In this document: one piece after another, positions 1 to 3,950 of the stretch
Numbering within the stretch: the first letter of the stretch is position 1
Layout of the letters: every line of letters begins with the position of its first letter
Source: Promethearchaeota archaeon
GTDB lineage: Archaea > Asgardarchaeota > Lokiarchaeia > Sigynarchaeales > SOKP01
Reading direction: 5' to 3'
Length of the DNA: 5,999 nt
Assembly (NCBI GenBank): GCA_004524515.1
Contig: SDNV01000153.1
Coordinates: forward strand, 1-5,999
Program-made: the position numbers and the translations under genes
Notes under the pieces: generated by a model
The model's input: the letters and a program-made list of their open reading frames with translations, nothing else
What the model was told of the DNA's origin: nothing
The model's database searches: none

Positions 1-73
1 AATTAATCAAAAGTAATAAAATTAAAATTATTTTATGAGAATTTTATTAACTGATAACTCTTTAAAACGCAAA

Positions 74-82
74 TATTTAAAA
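74..82 (+). promoter_or_regulatory. Candidate TATA box/BRE for TFB
   Basis: TATTTAAAA at 74-82 is preceded by a purine/A-rich CGCAAA stretch that could serve as a TFB recognition element (BRE). Using the usual archaeal TATA-to-start distance of about 26 bases, transcription would begin near 104. That gives a leader of about 33 nt containing the AAGGG at 123-127. A second TATA-like run (128-136) lies too close to the start codon to drive a full-length TFB message. The call rests on pattern and spacing only. Confidence 0.4.
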
Positions 83-122
83 GTATGAGAGCAATTATAC
101 AGATTAAGGAATTGAAATAGTT

Positions 123-127
123 AAGGG
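123..127 (+). promoter_or_regulatory. Shine-Dalgarno-like AAGGG for TFB TTG start
   Basis: AAGGG ends exactly 9 nt before the TTG at 137. The same GG-to-start distance is seen at the two other non-ATG starts in the window (PAC2 GTG and the glycosyltransferase TTG), which supports TTG at 137 over the in-frame ATG at 149. The match to the anti-SD is partial. Confidence 0.4.
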
Positions 128-136
128 TATATATAT

Positions 137-1066
137 TTGGATCTTTCAATGCAGCAAAATATTTTGAATTCATGTCCAGAATGTGGAAATAAAAATTTAG
201 TATCGGATGATGCTAGAGGGGAAATAGTTTGTATGGTATGTGGATTGGTTGTAGGTCAAAGATTGATTGATTCAGGTCCTGAATGGCGAGCTTTCTCATC
301 AGAAGAAGCTAATAGAAAAGTGAGAGTCGGAGCCCCTACAACTTTAACCTTGCATGATAAAGGTTTAAGTACAATGATAGGTTGGAAAAATAAAGATGCA
401 TTTGGTAAAAATATAAGCCCAAAAATGAAAGCAGAAGTATATAGATTAAGAAAATGGCATGTGAGAACACGCACTAATAAATCAATTGATAGGAATCTCG
501 CTTATGCAATGAATGAATTAGATCGCTTTTCTTCCCAATTAAACTTATCTAGAGATCTTAAAGAATCTGCAGCACACATATATAGAAAAATGGCGCACAA
601 AAATCTTATCCGTGGAAGGTCAATAGAAGCTATGCTAATAGCCTCTATTTACTTGTCTTGCAAATTAAATAAAGTGCCTAAGACTTTAGATGATTTTTTA
701 GAATTTGCTATGGTAGATAAAAAGAAAATTGCTCGATGTTACAGGTTAATTATTCAAGAATTAAAAATAAACATAAATGTACCTTCTCCTATTACTTTTG
801 TACCTAGATTCTGTGCAGAACTAAATCTTTCAGGACGTACACAAAATAGGGCAGCTGAGCTCTTAAAGTTAGCAAAAAAATATCATATAACTGCAGGAAA
901 AGCTCCAACGGGTCTAGCCGGAGCTGCTTTATATGTAGCAGCAATGCAAGAGGGAGAGAGAAGAACTCAAAAAGAAATCTCCTTAGCAGCGGGTGTAACC
1001 GAAGCAACTATTAGAAACAGGTATAAAGAATTATTAAATCATTTAAATTATGAAATTAAGGTTTAG
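137..1066 (+). CDS. tfb: Transcription initiation factor IIB (TFB)
   Basis: TFB bridges TBP bound at the TATA box and RNA polymerase, reading the BRE and helping open the promoter and set the start site. The 309-residue product has the full family layout. The N-terminal zinc ribbon has CPEC at 13-16 and CMVC at 32-35. The conserved SGPEWRAF stretch (46-53) leads into the B-reader/linker. Two cyclin-fold repeats follow, at roughly 115-210 and 212-303. The second contains PSPITFVPRF and a BRE-reading helix-turn-helix near 277-300 (TQKEISLAAGVTEATIRNRY). Length is normal for archaeal TFB (about 300). The start is TTG, with ATG at 149 (residue 5) as the alternative; both keep the zinc ribbon intact. 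The gene is monocistronic here and its stop overlaps the stop of convergent rpo12. Whether it is the only TFB of the genome or one of several paralogs cannot be told from this window. Confidence 0.97.
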   Translation: MDLSMQQNILNSCPECGNKNLVSDDARGEIVCMVCGLVVGQRLIDSGPEWRAFSSEEANRKVRVGAPTTLTLHDKGLSTMIGWKNKDAFGKNISPKMKAEVYRLRKWHVRTRTNKSIDRNLAYAMNELDRFSSQLNLSRDLKESAAHIYRKMAHKNLIRGRSIEAMLIASIYLSCKLNKVPKTLDDFLEFAMVDKKKIARCYRLIIQELKININVPSPITFVPRFCAELNLSGRTQNRAAELLKLAKKYHITAGKAPTGLAGAALYVAAMQEGERRTQKEISLAAGVTEATIRNRYKELLNHLNYEIKV

Positions 1067-1212
1067 CGAACTTTTAATCTTTTAATAACGTCGGGACGCT
1101 TCTTATAAAGGATTCGAAATCCACAATGAGAACATTTAATCCCTGGTAAAGCATTGAGTTCTTGTTTAGATACTTCTTTTCCACAACTTTTTCTTGCACA
1201 CACGTATTTCAT
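1063..1212 (-). CDS. rpo12: DNA-directed RNA polymerase subunit Rpo12 (RpoP/RPB12)
   Basis: Rpo12 is a tiny zinc-binding subunit of the archaeal polymerase, in the assembly platform with Rpo3 and Rpo10. The 49-residue product shows the family signature. There is an N-terminal cysteine pair (C5, C10), then LPGIKCSHCGFRILYKKRP (residues 22-40) with C27 and C30, and a basic tail ending KRLKVR. The first pair is spaced Cx4C rather than the usual Cx2C, which is unusual. An upstream in-frame ATG at 1317 would add 35 residues with no family resemblance and run into the PAC2 gene, so the ATG at 1212 was chosen. A TATA-like TTTATTAT 21 nt upstream suggests its own leaderless transcript. Cotranscription with PAC2 (67-base gap, same strand) is also possible. 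Its TAA overlaps the TFB stop. Confidence 0.93.
   Translation of the reverse strand: MKYVCARKSCGKEVSKQELNALPGIKCSHCGFRILYKKRPDVIKRLKVR
1071..1083 (+). terminator. Possible T-rich terminator after TFB
   Basis: Two T4 runs (CTTTTAATCTTTTA) begin 5 bases past the TFB stop. Archaeal termination typically uses oligo-T tracts on the non-template strand, so this is a reasonable but weak candidate. It lies inside the 3' end of the opposite-strand rpo12 gene, as it must, because the two genes overlap. Confidence 0.25.
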
Positions 1213-1233
1213 AATTTTATTAATATCGCATTG

Positions 1234-1241
1234 ATAATAAA
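1234..1241 (-). promoter_or_regulatory. Candidate TATA box for leaderless rpo12
   Basis: On the minus strand TTTATTAT ends 21 nt before the rpo12 ATG, the spacing expected if transcription starts at or next to the start codon. No SD-like sequence precedes the ATG. The identical octamer occurs with identical spacing before the CxxCxxCC gene at 2271. A second TATA-like element (TTTAAA, 1256-1261) would give a leader of about 20 nt instead. Confidence 0.4.
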
Positions 1242-1279
1242 TTTTTTGTATGTCCTTTAAAGAATAGAAAAGAATTAAA

Positions 1280-2095
1280 TTAGATATATAATGATTTTCG
1301 TTTATCTTCGGTGTCAATTAATTCAAACGTGTCAAGATCTTTTTCTAATTGATCTCTTTTGCTTTGCAAGTTTTTAGTAATGTCATCAATATTTTCAAGA
1401 GAATACTTCTTTTTAATTGGTAAAGCAAATGATTTTTTAATTAATTCCAAAAGAGTTATTGAAGCTTTTAAGTCTGTAATATCTTCATTGATCATTGCGA
1501 CATTATCAGTTTCAGCTAATAAGACCAAACCTTCAATATTAAAACGGGCTTTAGCTAAAGTAGGTATTAATCCATTCGCACCAATAATTACTCCCTTTTG
1601 AATTTTATCACAATGATTATTTGCCAAGAAATTTTCTAAAAGATCTCGATTAGTGGAACTTATGAAAATTTTCGGTATTTTTGTACTTAATTTACGATTA
1701 TTAACAGGATAAGCTCCTAAAGCAATAATTAATTTTATCCCACATTGATGAATAATTTCAGTCAAAAAATTTGAAATCCGATATATACCTTTTGGAGTTA
1801 AACTTTGAGCATCTGCTGTAATTAAAATAATGTCTCTAAGGTTTTTTGGATCCTTCCATACTAATATTTCTGCTTTTGGAGCTGATAGAAGACTATCGTC
1901 TACTATTGCTCCTGCAGGGTAATCATCGAAAATAAAATCCATGTAATTTTCAGCATCTAATTGCCCAATTAAAGAATCTAATGCAAATTTTCCGACATCT
2001 GCTATCCCTGGCATCCCTAATATACAAATTGGGTTGTTAAAACTACCTTTTGGGAAATCTTTATGTTTGATTATTCTAATTCCTGATACTCTCAC
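1280..2095 (-). CDS. PAC2-family proteasome assembly chaperone with HbYX tail
   Basis: This 271-residue protein belongs to the archaeal PAC2 family, relatives of the eukaryotic PAC1/PAC2 and archaeal PbaA/PbaB chaperones that bind 20S proteasome subunits in the cytoplasm. Visible family features are the glycine-rich GMPGIADVG loop (27-35), the DDYPAGAIVDD segment (57-67), ALGAYP (125-130) and IGANGLIPTLAKAR (171-184). After the globular domain comes a charged, probably coiled-coil segment (about 232-258). The protein ends Leu-Tyr-Ile, matching the hydrophobic-Tyr-X motif by which proteasome activators and archaeal PbaB-type proteins dock into pockets on the 20S alpha ring. The start is GTG at 2095, since the next Met is residue 29, inside the conserved loop. 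AAAGG ends 9 nt upstream of it. It precedes rpo12 on the same strand by 67 bases. The PAC2 assignment is firm; a proteasome partner is inferred from family and tail. Confidence 0.9.
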   Translation of the reverse strand: MRVSGIRIIKHKDFPKGSFNNPICILGMPGIADVGKFALDSLIGQLDAENYMDFIFDDYPAGAIVDDSLLSAPKAEILVWKDPKNLRDIILITADAQSLTPKGIYRISNFLTEIIHQCGIKLIIALGAYPVNNRKLSTKIPKIFISSTNRDLLENFLANNHCDKIQKGVIIGANGLIPTLAKARFNIEGLVLLAETDNVAMINEDITDLKASITLLELIKKSFALPIKKKYSLENIDDITKNLQSKRDQLEKDLDTFELIDTEDKRKSLYI

Positions 2096-2104
2096 AATTT
2101 TATA

Positions 2105-2109
2105 CCTTT
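2105..2109 (-). promoter_or_regulatory. Shine-Dalgarno-like AAAGG for PAC2 GTG start
   Basis: AAAGG on the minus strand ends 9 nt before the GTG at 2095. It is the best start signal in the region and supports the GTG, as no in-frame ATG exists until residue 29. Confidence 0.45.
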
Positions 2110-2241
2110 GAAAAAAAATCTTCTTATTTTATAAGTCATAATTTTCTTTTTAATAATCATGTGTTATCCTAATAGACACAAGAATTAGTATAAAAGTAAT
2201 ATTTTGATGTTATCATATTATGAAATATGGAAAGAATTTGA

Positions 2242-2249
2242 TTTATTAT
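2242..2249 (+). promoter_or_regulatory. Candidate TATA box for leaderless CxxCxxCC gene
   Basis: TTTATTAT ends 21 nt before the ATG at 2271, so transcription would start at or near the start codon. There is no SD-like sequence before this ATG or before the in-frame ATG at 2277. Both octamer and spacing are the same as upstream of rpo12. Confidence 0.45.
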
Positions 2250-2270
2250 AATAAAAAATGAACATCAATA

Positions 2271-2870
2271 ATGATCATGCTAAGATATAAATGCATGAAA
2301 TGTGGAATTTGTTGTTTTGATTTGCCCAAGGAAGAAGGAGAGAAAAGAATTCCTCTTTATCCAGAAGAAGTAGAACGAATGATTCAATTGGCTGAAAAAA
2401 GAAATATTAGATTTCAAGTAATTGAAGATTTAGTTTTTCCTGATATTCAAAATCAAAAAATACTTGTTTTAACATATAAAATTTTATTTAATGACTTGAA
2501 TTGTTGTCCATTTTATGAAGAAAATATTGGTTGTTCAATTCAAGAATTTAAACCATTTGCTTGTCAGGCTTATCCTTTATCACTAAAAAACTTAGATGCT
2601 TTTAAATTTGAACTCTCAATTGATCCACTTTGTAATTTCGTCATACAAAATTACCAAAGATTATCAGAACTCAATTTAGAAGAATTAAAAACGGTCTTCT
2701 TAGAGGAGTATCCAAAAGCGGAGCTTTTTTTTCAAAAAAATAAGAGATTACAGATGAGGATTAAAACGTTGGAATATAAGAAAGAGATTGTTATACCAAG
2801 AGAAATTAGTTTAACGCAATTCAATTCGTATTTAAGTCAATGGGAAAGAAGGGAGATAATTGTTGATTAA
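2271..2870 (+). CDS. CxxCxxCC (YkgJ-type) cysteine-cluster protein
   Basis: This 199-residue protein has the signature of the YkgJ/CxxCxxCC family, described as putative zinc- or iron-chelating (Fe-S) proteins of mostly unknown function. The first cluster is CMKCGICC at 8-15 (C8, C11, C14, C15). The second half of the motif is CCPFYEENIGCSIQEFKPFACQAYPL (78-103, key residues C79, C88, C98), with another Cys at 121 in DPLC. This is the usual arrangement for the family. The C-terminal ~70 residues are charged and unassigned. No signal peptide or membrane segment is seen, so it is probably cytoplasmic. The start is the first of two close ATGs (2271, 2277), probably leaderless. It is the first gene of a two-gene operon with the ThiI-like enzyme 15 bases downstream, which suggests a link to tRNA sulfur chemistry. 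That link is inference only. Confidence 0.88.
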   Translation: MIMLRYKCMKCGICCFDLPKEEGEKRIPLYPEEVERMIQLAEKRNIRFQVIEDLVFPDIQNQKILVLTYKILFNDLNCCPFYEENIGCSIQEFKPFACQAYPLSLKNLDAFKFELSIDPLCNFVIQNYQRLSELNLEELKTVFLEEYPKAELFFQKNKRLQMRIKTLEYKKEIVIPREISLTQFNSYLSQWERREIIVD

Positions 2871-2873
2871 GTT

Positions 2874-2878
2874 GAGGT
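2874..2878 (+). promoter_or_regulatory. Shine-Dalgarno GAGGT for ThiI-like gene
   Basis: GAGGT lies 7 nt before the ATG at 2886 and just past the stop of the preceding gene. This is the strongest SD in the window, as expected for an internal operon gene that cannot be leaderless. Confidence 0.6.
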
Positions 2879-2885
2879 TTTTCAT

Positions 2886-3521
2886 ATGAAAAAGTTTGTT
2901 TCATTATTATCAGGAGGATTAGATAGTCCAGTTGGAGCATATTTAATGATAGAACGAGGATTCAAGCCAATTTTTTTATCGTTTCTAACATCTGATGATT
3001 TAAACCAGAGTATGAAAAATAAAGTAATTAAAATCACAGAACAATTAAAAAAAATCTCAAATCAAGAAATTAAGATATATTTTATAAATCATGATCCAAA
3101 TTTGACGATTTTCCAGAAAAACTGTGAAAGAAAACTAACTTGTGTTCTGTGCAAGCGGTTAATGTTAAGGATTGCGACAGAAATTGCTAAAAAAGAGAAA
3201 TGTAAAATAATTATAACAGGAGACATTTTAGGTGAACAAGCCAGCCAAACTCTTGATAATTTAATATCTTATAATGATATTTTAGACGGCTTTATAACTT
3301 TAAGACCCCTAATTGGATGGGATAAAATAGAAGTAATTAACTTAAATAAAAAGCTAGGGTTATATGAAATAACTTCTCGGAAATCTGCTTCATGTCAATA
3401 TAATCCTAAATACCCTGAAACACATGCTAAAAAGAAGGATATTGAAGAATCGGAATCAAATATAAATATTCCACAAATGGTAAAAAAATCCATAGAAAGA
3501 GCTGAAGTTCTAAAAATTTGA
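2886..3521 (+). CDS. THUMP-less ThiI-family PP-loop tRNA sulfurtransferase
   Basis: The 211-residue protein is the ThiI catalytic (adenylating) domain standing alone. ThiI activates a uridine of tRNA (U8) with ATP and inserts sulfur to make 4-thiouridine. Visible are the PP-loop SGGLDS (9-14, in LLSGGLDSPVGAYLM), the CVLCKRLMLRIA segment (86-97), TGDILGEQASQTLDNL (111-126), LRPLIGWDKIE (139-149) and a C-terminal SCQYNPKYPETHAKK (169-183). The N-terminal ferredoxin-like and THUMP tRNA-binding domains of full ThiI (about 170-180 residues) are absent, as is any rhodanese domain. C86 and C89 match the CxxC that is essential in methanogen ThiI. With distal C170 they could carry a persulfide or be three ligands of an Fe-S cluster, as described for an archaeal ThiI subclass. 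A clean ATG, good SD and no upstream coding remnant argue that this is not a truncation. Other PP-loop thiolase substrates are possible. Confidence 0.88.
   Translation: MKKFVSLLSGGLDSPVGAYLMIERGFKPIFLSFLTSDDLNQSMKNKVIKITEQLKKISNQEIKIYFINHDPNLTIFQKNCERKLTCVLCKRLMLRIATEIAKKEKCKIIITGDILGEQASQTLDNLISYNDILDGFITLRPLIGWDKIEVINLNKKLGLYEITSRKSASCQYNPKYPETHAKKKDIEESESNINIPQMVKKSIERAEVLKI
3482..3488 (-). terminator. Oligo-T tract, candidate terminator of SWIM gene
   Basis: Seven consecutive Ts on the minus strand begin 21 bases past the SWIM gene stop. This fits oligo-T archaeal termination. The tract lies within the opposite-strand ThiI-like coding region (Lys-Lys codons), so it could also be only codon composition. 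Confidence 0.3.
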
Positions 3522-3908
3522 TTCGATTTTCTCTATTAAATCTTCCAGATCCTTTTCTTCACAATAATCTGTCTTGAAATCTTCTAAAGCTTCGCTAATA
3601 ACCTGTGCTAAGATATGTTTGCAGAAAGGGTTTTCCCTTTTAATAACGACATTTTTATAAAAGTCTTGGCACGAACAATATAATTTGGGATAAATAATAT
3701 GATTTACTTCTTTTCCATTTGCAATCCATATAATTCTACCAGTAGGGGTGCATACTACTTTTGAAATTCCTCTCTTAATTGTCTCCATAACTTTGTCAGA
3801 TTTTTTAGAAAAAACATTTTCGAGAAAATTAAGTACTTCAAAGTTAAGTATCCCATTAGTTTTTACAATTGATTCTAATTGAAATAATAAATCTTTAGAC
3901 TTTTGCAT
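3510..3908 (-). CDS. Small SWIM zinc-finger protein
   Basis: This 132-residue protein carries a SWIM-type zinc motif, CxCx15CxH: C78, C80, C96, H98 in YCSCQDF...ENPFCKHILAQV. In this family the motif is followed by a helix, seen here. The N-terminal ~45 residues are predicted helical and the segment at 48-72 (KVVCTPTGRIIWIANGKEVNHI) looks like the beta strands that precede SWIM motifs. The tail is acidic. SWIM domains bind DNA or protein. Short archaeal SWIM proteins are related to eukaryotic Sws1/Shu2, which work with Rad51/RadA paralogs in recombination; that role here is inference, since no recombinase gene is in view. ATG at 3908 is probably leaderless (TATA box 23 nt upstream). Its last 12 bases overlap the end of the convergent ThiI-like gene. 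Confidence 0.85.
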   Translation of the reverse strand: MQKSKDLLFQLESIVKTNGILNFEVLNFLENVFSKKSDKVMETIKRGISKVVCTPTGRIIWIANGKEVNHIIYPKLYCSCQDFYKNVVIKRENPFCKHILAQVISEALEDFKTDYCEEKDLEDLIEKIESNF

Positions 3909-3931
3909 CTAATATTCTAATATTGTAGTAT

Positions 3932-3939
3932 TATATATA
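3932..3939 (-). promoter_or_regulatory. Candidate TATA box for SWIM gene
   Basis: TATATATA on the minus strand ends 23 nt before the ATG at 3908, giving a predicted transcript start at or within about two bases of the start codon. No SD-like sequence is present in the gap. Confidence 0.45.
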
Positions 3940-3941
3940 GG
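3938..3941 (+). promoter_or_regulatory. Weak SD-like TAGG for glycosyltransferase TTG start
   Basis: TAGG ends 9 nt before the TTG at 3951. This is a minimal match, credible mainly because the spacing repeats that at the TFB and PAC2 starts. Confidence 0.3.
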
Positions 3942-3950
3942 TTCATAGAT

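Larger units (their letters stand above)
1..136. other. Non-coding leader upstream of TFB
   Basis: This AT-rich stretch has stops in all frames on both strands and no convincing gene. Its only notable content is the TFB promoter (74-82) and a weak Shine-Dalgarno-like AAGGG (123-127). A 17-codon ATG-initiated ORF (35-88) lies in it but has no supporting signal and overlaps the proposed TATA box, so it was not called as a gene. Confidence 0.6.
2096..2270. promoter_or_regulatory. Divergent intergenic region, PAC2 / CxxCxxCC gene
   Basis: This 175-base AT-rich gap holds no gene that can be supported. It must carry promoters for both flanking transcription units. For the minus strand, ATTAAAAAG (2146-2154) could place a start near 2124, giving a leader of about 29 nt that includes the AAAGG. 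TATAAAAT (2126-2133) is closer in but would leave the SD outside the message. A short imperfect inverted repeat, TGTGT (2160-2164) and ACACA (2176-2180), sits mid-region, and TGTTATC occurs twice. Either might be an operator but neither is strong. Confidence 0.5.
3909..3950. promoter_or_regulatory. Compact divergent promoter region, SWIM / glycosyltransferase
   Basis: Only 42 bases separate the two divergent start codons. They contain three head-to-tail 8-base units (AATATTCT, AATATTGT, AGTATTAT; 3911-3934) running into a symmetrical TATATATA (3932-3939), then TAGG (3938-3941), which ends 9 nt before the glycosyltransferase TTG. The TATATATA is placed for a leaderless SWIM transcript on the minus strand. 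For the plus strand it would start transcription inside the glycosyltransferase gene, so that promoter probably lies further left, within the SWIM gene (for example AATAATAAAT near 3884-3893). Confidence 0.5.

Noticed and set aside
35..88. 17-codon ATG ORF upstream of TFB (possible leader peptide)
   Set aside because: No SD, it overlaps the proposed TATA box, and the predicted TFB transcript would start after it. Short ORFs are expected by chance.
128..136. TATATATAT as TATA box for TFB
   Set aside because: Transcription would start near 158, inside the gene and past both possible start codons (137, 149).
256..474. 72-residue minus-strand ORF inside TFB
   Set aside because: It is antisense to the conserved TFB linker and cyclin region, has no family resemblance, and is a shadow of TFB.
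804..1007. 67-residue minus-strand ORF inside TFB
   Set aside because: Leu/Phe-rich composition comes from reading Lys/Glu codons of TFB antisense; no start signal.
1213..1317. N-terminal 35-residue extension of Rpo12
   Set aside because: Family members start at the MKYVC equivalent. The extension overlaps the PAC2 3' end and lacks family similarity.
1359..1601. 80-residue plus-strand ORF inside the PAC2 gene
   Set aside because: Antisense shadow of the well-supported PAC2 frame; no promoter or SD.
2160..2180. TGTGT/ACACA inverted repeat as operator or terminator hairpin
   Set aside because: The arms are only 5 bases with an 11-base loop and no T tract; likely chance, mentioned only as a weak candidate.
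2886..3521. ThiI-like gene as a truncated pseudogene
   Set aside because: It has its own ATG with a good SD, sits 15 bases after an intact gene with no THUMP remnant between, and keeps all catalytic motifs.
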